The notes beneath the pieces are model-generated. The model was not told the origin of the DNA. It saw only the letters and a program-made list of their open reading frames with translations, and made no database searches. A stretch of DNA of 12,802 nt from Dehalococcoidales bacterium (lineage in GTDB: Bacteria > Chloroflexota > Dehalococcoidia > Dehalococcoidales > UBA2162): the NCBI GenBank assembly GCA_030648675.1, contig JAUSGV010000022.1:1-12802 (forward strand). Direction: 5' to 3'. Both the position numbers and the translations under genes were made by a program. Positions 1 to 7,047 of this stretch are shown here, piece by piece. How positions within the stretch are numbered: the stretch's first letter is position 1; the number at the start of each line of letters is the position of its first letter.

Positions 1-53
1 TTGGTCTTCTTGATGATTACGGCTTCGGTCTGATAAGTTCGCGGCCTGAGCAT
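1..53 (-). CDS. recO: RecO DNA repair protein, N-terminal fragment
   Basis: Only the first 17 codons are in the window, read leftwards from an ATG at 53-51; the rest lies beyond the left edge. The translation MLRPRTYQTEAVIIKKT resembles the usual RecO beginning, in which R-T-Y-x-T-E-A-hydrophobic-x-x-K opens the N-terminal OB fold. A GGAAGG ribosome-binding site lies two bases before the ATG, which is rather close. RecO binds single-stranded DNA and SSB and loads RecA together with RecR, whose gene is two genes upstream in the same direction. The start is 18 bases after the stop of the preceding small gene, so a shared transcript is likely. The call rests on a short segment plus context. Confidence 0.7.
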   Translation of the reverse strand, partial: MLRPRTYQTEAVIIKKT

Positions 54-71
54 CGCCTTCCGTTCATCAGC

Positions 72-404
72 CTAGGGCAATTTCTCGATTCGGGTCAGTT
101 CCAGTATAGTTCCCCACTGGTGAGTATTGACTAGTTCGGAGCGTATCCTGCCTTCGAATTTGACACGCAGGTTGTCCTGCTCGAAGTTCCTGTCCAGGTT
201 GGTGGGATCGTATTGGATCCCGCTATCGGCGATGATACCGTAGAAGCCGCCTTCCAGGTTGACGAATTTAACCATGCCGGTCCCGGAAATTATATCTTCC
301 CTGGGTAGGGCGAACGGTAAAACTGTGCCTAACACTACAATGATTGAAATGGCTATATATACTATCAAAAGGCTGCGCTTTTTGCGTTGTTCCGTACTCT
401 TCAA
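72..404 (-). CDS. Small membrane-anchored protein with a beta-rich (possibly OB-like) domain
   Basis: A 110-residue protein of unknown function. Residues 1-11 are strongly basic (K, R). One hydrophobic segment at about 13-34 would form a single membrane anchor, predicted N-in. Residues 43-107 form a compact domain rich in alternating hydrophobic residues, with the run GMVKFVNLEGGFYGI, a YDPTNL segment and WGTILEL near the end. It looks like a small beta-barrel of OB-fold type, but that is inference. The start is TTG at 404, three bases after the recR stop, with GGAG about ten bases upstream inside the end of recR. Close packing between recR and recO suggests one operon. I recall similar small proteins annotated only as hypothetical; no role is assigned. 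Confidence 0.72.
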   Translation of the reverse strand: MKSTEQRKKRSLLIVYIAISIIVVLGTVLPFALPREDIISGTGMVKFVNLEGGFYGIIADSGIQYDPTNLDRNFEQDNLRVKFEGRIRSELVNTHQWGTILELTRIEKLP

Positions 405-407
405 TCG

Positions 408-1037
408 TTATAACTCCTGCCTGCCTTCCAGAGCCCGGGTCAGCGTGACATCATCGGCGTATTCCAACTCGGTGCCGAAGGGTAGACCCCGCGCCAGCCG
501 GGTGACTTTTATACCGAGAGGCGACACTACCCGGCTGAGATAAAGCGCCGTCTGTTCGCCTTCCAGGTTCGTATTTGTTGCCAGGATCACCTCGGTTACC
601 AGGCTGGTGTTCAGCCGGTCCAGAAGCTCTTTCACCCTGATATCAGCGGTCCCGACGCCTTCCGTGGGTGATATGGCACCGTGGAGGACGTGGTATAGCC
701 CCTTGTATATGCGGGTGTGTTCCAGTGCCAGGATGTCCTGCGGCTGCTCGACAATGCATATCTTGTTCCGGTCGCGTTCCTGGTTGCGGCAAATAACGCA
801 CGGGTCGGTATCGGTAATATTGAAGCACGTCGTACATAACATCGTCTGCTTCTTGACGGACATGATAGCTTCGGCAAGAAGCCGGGTTTCCTCATCGGAA
901 GCCCGCAGCAGATGAAAAGCAAGCCGCTGCGCGCTCTTCGGCCCGACACCGGGGAGCTTCCCCAATTCCTGGATGAGCTTGTTCACCGGCTCCGCGGTCT
1001 GGGGGAGACTTCTATCTAAAGGGGTTTTTTCCTTCAA
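408..1037 (-). CDS. recR: Recombination mediator protein RecR
   Basis: A 209-residue protein; the family is usually about 200. Domains in order: a helix-hairpin-helix at about residues 18-45 (KLPGVGPKSAQRLAFHLL), a zinc finger with C68, C71, C80 and C83, and a Toprim domain from about 93 (ICIVEQPQDILALE) through LEGEQTALYL, ending in the conserved GLPFGTELEYADDVTL. RecR forms a ring clamp on DNA and with RecO (and RecF) loads RecA onto SSB-coated gaps. The start shown is TTG at 1037 with no clear Shine-Dalgarno; an in-frame GTG at residue 18 would lose sequence normally present before the HhH, so the longer form is preferred. A perfect inverted repeat lies directly upstream. Confidence 0.95.
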   Translation of the reverse strand: MKEKTPLDRSLPQTAEPVNKLIQELGKLPGVGPKSAQRLAFHLLRASDEETRLLAEAIMSVKKQTMLCTTCFNITDTDPCVICRNQERDRNKICIVEQPQDILALEHTRIYKGLYHVLHGAISPTEGVGTADIRVKELLDRLNTSLVTEVILATNTNLEGEQTALYLSRVVSPLGIKVTRLARGLPFGTELEYADDVTLTRALEGRQEL

Positions 1038-1038
1038 T

Positions 1039-1060
1039 TTTGGTATCTCGCTATACCAAA
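1039..1060. promoter_or_regulatory. Perfect inverted repeat just upstream of recR
   Basis: Eight-base arms TTTGGTAT (1039-1046) and ATACCAAA (1053-1060) surround a six-base spacer. The element ends one base before the TTG start codon of recR. On the minus strand the distal arm contains TATAGC, a possible -10 hexamer, so the palindrome could be an operator over the recR promoter. If transcribed, it would instead form a hairpin covering the translation start. No T-run follows on either strand, so it is not a terminator. Confidence 0.5.
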
Positions 1061-1083
1061 TCGTGCAAATACAAATAAAACGG

Positions 1084-1171
1084 CCCTCTCCCTAGAGGGA
1101 AGAGGATTAAGGTGAGGGTGATAACAATTCATTTTACCCCTCACTTATATCTCTCCCGCAAGGGGAGAGAG
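1084..1171. repeat. Three-hairpin intergenic repeat, copy A
   Basis: About 88 bp made of three consecutive inverted repeats: an imperfect CCTCTCCC...GGGAAGAGG, then GTGAGGG (about 1112-1118) with CCCTCAC (about 1138-1144), then CTCTCCC (1151-1157) with GGGAGAG (about 1163-1169). The same element lies in inverted orientation at 6427-6506. It fills most of the 188-base gap between ybaB and recR; the remaining stretch 1172-1225 shows nothing recognisable. This is a small non-coding, MITE- or REP-like intergenic repeat. Confidence 0.8.
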
Positions 1172-1225
1172 ACCAGTAATTAAAGAGATCATGTGACTCA
1201 TTGTTTCCTGCAGTCCGGGTGTTTC

Positions 1226-1531
1226 CTACGTTAATCCCGGTATTTTTAATCCCCCCGTCAACCCCGCGACTTGTTTCGCGCCCTCTTTCTGCGATTTTTC
1301 GACAGCCTCGTTCACGGCCTTCACTATCCACTCTTCCAGCCGCTGTATTTTGTTAGGGTCGATAGCCTCAGGAGATATCTTTACCGAGAGTAATTTCTGC
1401 TGGCCGTTGACGCTTACCTTGACCGCACCGTGTCCGGCATCGGCCTCGACAACGATCTTGGCCAGTTCTTTTTGCATCTGGTCCAGTTTTTTCTTGAGTT
1501 CCAGAGCCTGTTTTACGTTGGAAAAATTCAT
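1226..1531 (-). CDS. YbaB/EbfC family nucleoid-associated protein
   Basis: A 101-residue protein of typical length. It starts MNFSNVKQALELKKKLDQMQKELAKI, the amphipathic N-terminal helix of the family. The central region (VEADAGHGAVKVSVNGQQKLLSVKISPEAID) and the C-terminal helix with EEWIVKAVNEAVEKSQ follow the YbaB pattern, and a Gly-rich tail ends it. YbaB proteins form dimers that bind DNA and are regularly encoded between dnaX and recR. Here the ATG overlaps the dnaX stop by one base (TAATG), with a strong GGAGG in the last codons of dnaX, so the two are translationally coupled. Confidence 0.95.
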   Translation of the reverse strand: MNFSNVKQALELKKKLDQMQKELAKIVVEADAGHGAVKVSVNGQQKLLSVKISPEAIDPNKIQRLEEWIVKAVNEAVEKSQKEGAKQVAGLTGGLKIPGLT

Positions 1532-3171
1532 TAATCCTCCAATTTTTGTGCGCCTATCTTCAAGGCGGCTTTTGCCAGGTGATTGTCTTCCAGGATACAG
1601 CGGACGCGGCAGGGACGCCCCAGGAAATTACTGATGATCCTGTCCGTTGCCCGCTGATTTTCTATCTTCTCGATCTGTTCTTTGAGAGCAGTGTGCTTGA
1701 AAGCCAGGGAAACGATATCATTCTCTATCTTCACCGGTTTGACGCCGGCACTGCGCAGAATGGCCAGTGCCGGACTTCTCCGTGTATCCGGCGGGGCTTG
1801 CTCTATTACCAGTTTCCAGTTCAGGCGCAGGCGTTCGAGTTCGTTGGCCCCCTGCAGCGGTGAAACCGGCTCGGCTTCGGTCAGGGGGTCAGCCGGCGGG
1901 ACTGTAGCGGCCGATTTTGGTTTGACGGCTTCCGGTTTCACTACCGGCGGTACCGGTTCGGTCTTTGCCCCGATGGAATCGGGGTGCGGCTCGCTTGCGG
2001 CTGGTTTTTCGTGGGCCGGTTTTGTGGCAGCCGGTGCTGGTTTTTTCCCCTCCGGTTCCGGTGCGGCCGGCGCCGTCTCCTTTTTTACTTCTTCGGTACT
2101 CAAAACGCAGTCGACTATGGCCAGTTCCAGAGGGAGCGTGGAGTAGCTGTCCAGGCTGAGGTCGAGCTGCCCGAAAAGTTTGGTTGCCGTCAATATTTGT
2201 CCGAGAGAGGCTTTGCCCGCGATGATTTTCAATTCGGCCAGGTCCTCTGCCGTGAGGTCGACTGATTCCTCGGTACCGGTCTTAAGCAACAGCAGCGACC
2301 GCAGATATTCCACCATCTCGCGGTTGAATTGCCTTAAGTCCAGACCGTCGCTGTTTACGCTGCTGATGGTCGTGATGCCTGCGGAAATGTCCTTTTCCAA
2401 AATGTGCTTCACCAATTCTCTGGCCCTCTGATCTCCGGTAACACCCAGGATCGCCTGTACCTGCTGGAGGCTGACATCGGTACCGTAGTACGTGGTCAGT
2501 TGTTCCAGAGTATTTTCCGCGTCACGTAAACTGCCGGTGGCATTCCTGGCGATGAGGCGGAGAGCCTCCGGTTTGATTTGAACGCCCTCCGTCTGGCAAA
2601 TGTGGGTTAATCTGCCCACCACGTCGGCCATTGATAGCCGCCGGAAATCGAAATGCTGGCACCGCGAAAGGATGGTAGGCAGTATCTTATGCGTCTCCGT
2701 GGTTGCCAGGATAAAAATAACGTGCGGCGGCGGTTCCTCGAGGGTCTTGAGCAGAGCGTTCGAGGCGCTGTTGCTCAACATGTGGACTTCATCGATGATA
2801 TATACCTTGTACCGGGCCTGGTTGGGGGCGTAATTCACCTTTTCCCGCAGGTCGCGGATATCCTCGACTCCGGTATTGGAAGCGGCATCGATTTCAATGA
2901 CATCAAGGCAGCGGGCTTCAGTGACCGCCTGGCACATGGCACACGTATTGCACGGCTCGTCCTTGCCTGCCGAAGTCAGGCAGTTAACTGCTTTGGCCAG
3001 GATTCGCGCCGTGCTCGTTTTTCCGGTACCGCGCGGTCCGCAGAAAAGGTAGGCATGAGAGATACGCTCGCGGTGTAAAGCGTTGAGCAGCGTCCGTGTA
3101 GTAGGTTCCTGTCCGACCACTTCAGACAGCGTTTGAGGGCGCCATTTACGATAGAAAACCTGAGAAGACAT
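1531..3171 (-). CDS. dnaX: DNA polymerase III subunit gamma/tau
   Basis: A 546-residue clamp-loader ATPase. The N-terminus MSSQVFYRKWRPQTLSEVVGQ is characteristic. Visible elements: Walker A GPRGTGKT (45-52), zinc-binding C64, C74, C77 and C80, Walker B IIDE (125-128), sensor 1 around ATTE (156-159), the SRC arginine-finger motif (169-171) and sensor 2 GSLRDAEN. After the AAA+ and lid domains come a long linker rich in Pro, Ala, Lys and Glu (about 365-440) and a C-terminal domain with a polymerase-binding tau character. I saw no internal A-rich slippery site of the E. coli type, so whether a gamma form is made is unknown. Its last codon region carries the ybaB ribosome-binding site. A TATAAT box ends only eight bases before the ATG. 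Confidence 0.97.
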   Translation of the reverse strand: MSSQVFYRKWRPQTLSEVVGQEPTTRTLLNALHRERISHAYLFCGPRGTGKTSTARILAKAVNCLTSAGKDEPCNTCAMCQAVTEARCLDVIEIDAASNTGVEDIRDLREKVNYAPNQARYKVYIIDEVHMLSNSASNALLKTLEEPPPHVIFILATTETHKILPTILSRCQHFDFRRLSMADVVGRLTHICQTEGVQIKPEALRLIARNATGSLRDAENTLEQLTTYYGTDVSLQQVQAILGVTGDQRARELVKHILEKDISAGITTISSVNSDGLDLRQFNREMVEYLRSLLLLKTGTEESVDLTAEDLAELKIIAGKASLGQILTATKLFGQLDLSLDSYSTLPLELAIVDCVLSTEEVKKETAPAAPEPEGKKPAPAATKPAHEKPAASEPHPDSIGAKTEPVPPVVKPEAVKPKSAATVPPADPLTEAEPVSPLQGANELERLRLNWKLVIEQAPPDTRRSPALAILRSAGVKPVKIENDIVSLAFKHTALKEQIEKIENQRATDRIISNFLGRPCRVRCILEDNHLAKAALKIGAQKLED

Positions 3172-3179
3172 ATCCAGCT

Positions 3180-3210
3180 ATTATACCCCAAAATACCCGG
3201 CGAACACTAA
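3180..3210 (-). promoter_or_regulatory. dnaX promoter, predicted (near-)leaderless
   Basis: Reading leftwards, a perfect TATAAT occupies 3185-3180. Possible -35 hexamers are AGTGTT (3208-3203, 17-base spacer) or TTAGTG (3210-3205, 19-base spacer), both weak. Transcription would be expected to begin about seven bases after the -10, at or next to the ATG at 3171. No Shine-Dalgarno precedes the ATG, which fits a leaderless transcript. Confidence 0.6.
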
Positions 3211-3242
3211 AAAATTCACAGACAGCGCTAATATAATTACCA

Positions 3243-3284
3243 TACCGGCCCCGTATCGCGGTACGGGGGTAAACTCAGCCGGTA
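3243..3284. repeat. Nested inverted repeat upstream of dnaX
   Basis: Outer arms TACCGG (3243-3248) and CCGGTA (3279-3284) enclose inner arms CCCCGTA (3249-3255) and TACGGGG (3262-3268) with a six-base loop. It lies about 70 bases upstream of the dnaX start, outside the predicted transcript. It may be a protein-binding site or the remnant of an intergenic repeat. No copy was noticed elsewhere in the window. Confidence 0.5.
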
Positions 3285-3296
3285 TCCAATGTTCTG

Positions 3297-3320
3297 CCCT
3301 GTCTCCTTGTGGAGGCAGGG
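3297..3320. repeat. Hairpin between dnaX and gap
   Basis: CCCTGTCTCC (3297-3306) and GGAGGCAGGG (3311-3320) form a ten-base stem with one T-G wobble and the loop TTGT. No T-run follows on either strand, so termination of gap transcription here is only a weak possibility. Confidence 0.45.
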
Positions 3321-3332
3321 AACCCGCGTTTC

Positions 3333-3404
3333 TCTCTCTTTGGAAAAGGGAGAATAAGAGGGATTTTTAAATCTCCCTTAATCCCTCTTTATAAAAGAGG
3401 GAGG
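3333..3404. repeat. AT/CCC-type three-hairpin intergenic repeat
   Basis: Three successive inverted repeats: imperfect TCTCTTT/AAAGGGAGA (about 3335-3353), GAGGGATTT/AAATCTCCC (about 3358-3377), and a perfect eight-base stem CCCTCTTT (3383-3390)/AAAGAGGG (3394-3401) with the loop ATA. The last lies three bases beyond the gap stop codon and would be the first structure in the 3' end of its mRNA. The composition resembles the common CCCCCTT...AAGGGGG intergenic repeats of many bacterial genomes. It differs from the other families in this window. Confidence 0.65.
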
Positions 3405-4418
<1,014 letters not shown>

Positions 4419-4450
4419 TTCCTTCTCCTTTATGTCTTTAATATTGTATC

Positions 4451-4614
4451 CATTTGTTGAGATTGCCACGGGCTTCGCCCTCGCAATGACAATTATAGAA
4501 GTTGGCGTCAATCACCTTTCTTATTTATTGAGATTGCCATAGGCTTCGCCCTCGCAATGACACTACAAAAATGTCTTTCCGAGTCCCGATGTAATCGGGA
4601 CGTGGGAATCTCTA
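4451..4614. repeat. MITE-like palindromic repeat, copy 1 (between gap and the GIY-YIG gene)
   Basis: A 164-bp block repeated in direct orientation at 4897-5107. It contains REP-like units TTGAGATTGCC...GCAATGACA at 4457-4491 and 4528-4562. Each folds through ATTGC/GCAAT, and the first also has an inner GGGC-TTC-GCCC stem. A third unit at 4581-4612 has a perfect GTCCCGAT/ATCGGGAC stem. The first and last twelve bases of the element, GAGATTGCCACG (4459-4470) and CGTGGGAATCTC (4601-4612), are inverted copies with one mismatch, like terminal inverted repeats. Its right end provides the TAG stop of the GIY-YIG gene. It lies in the leader region of gap. Confidence 0.88.
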
Positions 4615-4899
4615 TAAATCGTCAAACAAATCACGCCATTCAGGGTTGCTGTGTTCGATCAGCTTGATTTTTCTACTCCGTGGGCCATCCTTCAGTTTTT
4701 TCTCTCGCGTAATTGCTCCTATTATATCCTCGCCGAATTCAAAATGTACCAGCTTATCAACGTTGTATTTTTTAGTAAACCCCGGAACCAATTTTTCCTT
4801 GTGTTCGAATACCCTTCTTTTTAAATCGTTAGTTACACCTATATAGAGCACCGAATTTGACTTATTGGTCAGGATGTATACGTAATATTGTTTGTTCAT
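4612..4899 (-). CDS. Small GIY-YIG nuclease-domain protein, flanked by repeats
   Basis: A 95-residue single-domain protein of the UvrC-N/UPF0213-like GIY-YIG group. The motifs are visible: YVYIL (6-10) for GIY, LYIGVTNDLKRR (18-29) for YIG and the catalytic arginine, HKEK at 33-36, and a conserved glutamate at E66 (ITREKKLK), followed by NPEWRDLF near the end. Such domains cut DNA by single-metal hydrolysis; the role of this short form is unknown. The ATG (4899-4897) is the first triplet of repeat copy 2 and the TAG (4614-4612) the last of copy 1, so 282 bases of unique DNA lie between. No Shine-Dalgarno is seen. The frame runs open to 5004, but those residues only translate repeat DNA. Confidence 0.9.
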   Translation of the reverse strand: MNKQYYVYILTNKSNSVLYIGVTNDLKRRVFEHKEKLVPGFTKKYNVDKLVHFEFGEDIIGAITREKKLKDGPRSRKIKLIEHSNPEWRDLFDDL

Positions 4900-5107
4900 T
4901 TGTTGAGATTGCCACGGGCTTCGCCCTCGCAATGACAGATAATCATGATTTGTCATTCCCACGGGCTTCGCCCTCGCAATGACAATTATAGAAGATGGCG
5001 TCAATCACTTTTCTTATTTATTGAGATTGCCATAGGCTTCGCCAACGCAATGACACTACAAAAATGTCTTTCCGAGTCCCGATGTAATCGGGACGTGGGA
5101 ATCTCTA
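4897..5107. repeat. MITE-like palindromic repeat, copy 2 (between the GIY-YIG gene and eno)
   Basis: A direct repeat of 4451-4614, near identical outside one extra 47-base stretch. Units lie at 4903-4937, 4951-4984, 5021-5055 and 5074-5105. The unit at 4951-4984 is absent from copy 1 and is itself bounded by perfect TGTCATT/AATGACA arms. Differences from copy 1 are few (for example GATGGCG for GTTGGCG and GCCAACG for GCCCTCG). Terminal inverted repeats are at 4905-4916 and 5094-5105. The GTCCCGAT/ATCGGGAC hairpin (5076-5094) lies about 30 bases past the eno stop and is the only candidate structure for ending eno transcription, though without a U-run. Confidence 0.88.
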
Positions 5108-5121
5108 AGATTTTTCTATTC

Positions 5122-6399
5122 TTATCCGCCGAAAACCTTCGTTCCCGCAAAAGAAGCCTTCTTTCCCAGTTCCTCTTCTATCTTCAACAAGCGGTTGTAT
5201 TTGGCCGTCCGTTCGGAGCGGCATGGTGCTCCGGTCTTGATAAGCCCGGTGGCCGAAGCGACCGCCAGGTCGGCGATAGTGGTATCCTCAGTCTCCCCGG
5301 AGCGGTGACTGATAATAGACGTAAAGCCCGCTTTCCGCGCCATCTCGATGGCATCAATGGTTTCCGTCAGTGAGCCTATCTGGTTCAATTTGATCAATAT
5401 CGAATTGGAAGCTTTGAGCCGGATGCCTTCGTTCAATCGGCTGACATTCGTCGTGTAAAGGTCGTCGCCGACCAGCAGTATCTTCTTGCCTAATGTTTTT
5501 GTCATCAACTGCCAGCCTGCCCAATCGTCCTCGGCCAGGCCGTCCTCGATGCTGACGATAGGGTAGTCGCTTACCCACTTAACATAATAATTAACCATTT
5601 CCGCGGGAGTCATCGAAACTCCCTCTCTTGCCAGTACGTAGCGGCCGTCCTCGAAGAATTCGCTGGCTGCCGGGTCCAGGGCGATGAAACAGTCTTTTCC
5701 CGGCTTGTAACCGGCCTTTTCGATGCCGGATAAAATGGCTTCGATGGCCTCTTTGTTCGAATTGAGGGAAGGGGCGAACCCGCCCTCATCGCCGACGTTC
5801 GTATTAAGTTTGCGGTCTTTAAGCACCTTCTTTAAGGCGTGATAGACCTCGGTCCCCATACGCAGCGATTGTGCGAAGGTGCCTGCTCCGGCCGGCACGA
5901 CCATGAACTCCTGGAAATCGGTGGAATTGGCGGCATGTTTACCGCCATTGAGAATGTTCATCATTGGTACGGGAAGAGTAAAACCGCTCTCGTTGCCTAA
6001 ATACTTGTATAAAGGAAGATGCTTCGAATTGGCCGCCGCATGAGCTACCGCCAGAGACGTGCCCAGTATCGCATTGGCTCCCAGGCGTGATTTGTTGGCC
6101 GTGCCGTCCAGTTCGATCATCTTGCGATCGACAGCCCCTTGATCTTCGGCGGGCATGCCGGTTATGGCGGCGGCGATGGTCTTGTTAACGTTGTCGACGG
6201 CTTTCAGGACGCCCAGTCCGTTATACCGTGAGCGGTCTCCGTCGCGCAGTTCCACGGCTTCATATTTCCCGGTGCTGGCTCCGGACGGTACCGCCGCCCA
6301 CCCGATCGTTCCGTCCGCAAGTTTGGCCTCTACCTCGACTGTCGGATTGCCTCGCGAGTCGAGAATTTCTCTGGCTTTGAAGCCGGTTATTTTCGACAT
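5122..6399 (-). CDS. eno: Enolase (phosphopyruvate hydratase)
   Basis: A 425-residue enzyme converting 2-phosphoglycerate to phosphoenolpyruvate; the length is typical. It begins MSKITGFKAREILDSRGNPT. Active-site residues can be placed from conserved motifs: the SGASTG loop (39-44), H155 in GGKHAAN, E164 in QEFM, E205 in DEGGFAP, Mg2+ ligands D242, E285 (SIEDGLAEDD) and D312 (GDDLYTTN), the catalytic lysine K337 (LIKLNQIG), the HRS triplet 365-367 and K388 (KTGAPCRSER). The ATG at 6399 has AAGGA four bases upstream; an in-frame TTG seven codons earlier is not needed. It follows the same direction as gap, but the repeat/GIY-YIG block separates them, so joint transcription is uncertain. Confidence 0.97.
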   Translation of the reverse strand: MSKITGFKAREILDSRGNPTVEVEAKLADGTIGWAAVPSGASTGKYEAVELRDGDRSRYNGLGVLKAVDNVNKTIAAAITGMPAEDQGAVDRKMIELDGTANKSRLGANAILGTSLAVAHAAANSKHLPLYKYLGNESGFTLPVPMMNILNGGKHAANSTDFQEFMVVPAGAGTFAQSLRMGTEVYHALKKVLKDRKLNTNVGDEGGFAPSLNSNKEAIEAILSGIEKAGYKPGKDCFIALDPAASEFFEDGRYVLAREGVSMTPAEMVNYYVKWVSDYPIVSIEDGLAEDDWAGWQLMTKTLGKKILLVGDDLYTTNVSRLNEGIRLKASNSILIKLNQIGSLTETIDAIEMARKAGFTSIISHRSGETEDTTIADLAVASATGLIKTGAPCRSERTAKYNRLLKIEEELGKKASFAGTKVFGG

Positions 6400-6426
6400 T
6401 CTTCCTTCTCTTTTCTTCAACTATTT

Positions 6427-6506
6427 TCTCTCCCCTTGCGGGAGAGATGAAAGTGAGGGGAACTCTATCCACCCTCACCTTATTCCTCTCCCCTCAAGGG
6501 AGAGGA
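6427..6506. repeat. Three-hairpin intergenic repeat, copy B (inverted relative to copy A)
   Basis: Perfect stems CTCTCCC/GGGAGAG (6428-6434 with 6440-6446), GTGAGGG/CCCTCAC (6453-6459 with 6472-6478) and CCTCTCCC/GGGAGAGG (6485-6492 with 6498-6505). The reverse complement aligns along its length with 1084-1171, including the AAGGTGAGGGTG core, and differs mainly in the central spacer. Its left end lies in the eno leader. Its right end provides the last codons and TGA of the frame-restored upstream gene. Confidence 0.82.
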
Positions 6507-6989
6507 AAGTTTCCTTTAGATAACGCCAGGGCGACCGCTTCCTTTGGGCTGTCGGCCCGGATAATGGTCTGGTCGGCGTCGCCGTTGCGCGATATTTCCC
6601 AGGTATTCAGACCGATGACGGGGATGTTGCGCTGGCAGGCAAAAGCGATTTCTGAAAGCGTTCCGTAACTGCCGCCGATGGCGATGGGCCGCCTGGGCCG
6701 ATTTCACCACAATAGCGTTCCGGGCGTATCCCAAACCGGTAACTACGGGAATGTCGACGTAAGCGTTTGCCGCTTCGGCAGTATCTCCGGGAAGTATCCC
6801 GATAGTCAATCCGCCCGCTTTACTGGCACCCCGGCAAACTGCTTCCATTACTCCGGTTAAACCGCCGCAGACGACCGCAGCTCCGTTCTTTGCCAGCTCC
6901 CGTCCTACCTCTTCCGCCCATTTGGACTCCCGGGCAGTACATTTGCTGGCGCCGATAACGGCGATGATTCTCTGTTTTTTATCCCGCAA
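6494..6989 (-). pseudogene. TIGR00725/LOG-like Rossmann protein, interrupted by a one-base frameshift
   Basis: The first 100 or so codons encode a good family member: IIAVIGASKC, the VVCGGLTGVMEAV motif, GGLTIGILPG and GLGYARNAIVVKSAQAA. The frame then degenerates into Arg/His-rich sequence. Dropping one C from the CCC read on the minus strand at 6688-6686 restores AIAIGGSYGTLSEIAFA, then IPVIGLNTWE and a normal end at TGA 6496-6494, giving about 164 residues, the usual size. Relatives share the fold of cytokinin-activating LOG/lysine decarboxylase-like proteins; the function of this subgroup is unsettled. The start is TTG at 6989, with AGGA nine bases upstream. The remainder is undecayed, so a recent mutation or a sequencing or assembly error is likely. 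Confidence 0.85.
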
Positions 6990-7047
6990 TCCTGAAGGTC
7001 CTACAGTCTTGAAATGGCTGCATTTCGCTACGGTGAAAAACGGGCAT

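Noticed and set aside
3383..3401. Rho-independent terminator for gap
   Set aside because: The stem is good, but on the gap strand it is followed by ATTAAGG rather than a U-run, and it belongs to a repeat element.
4419..4511. Upstream in-frame extension of gap by 31 codons
   Set aside because: The added residues translate repeat DNA. The ATG at 4418 has a good AAGGAG and matches the family N-terminus.
4900..5004. Upstream extension of the GIY-YIG frame by 35 codons
   Set aside because: The extension only translates palindromic repeat units. The domain begins at the ATG at 4899.
4451..5107. CRISPR array
   Set aside because: Repeat units recur, but spacing is irregular, the units are degenerate hairpins, the intervening sequences are also repeated, and no cas genes are present.
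6683..6692. Programmed +1 frameshift in the LOG-like gene
   Set aside because: No slow codon, stop or known slippery motif is present, and the GCC-to-CCC shift would mispair at the first codon position.
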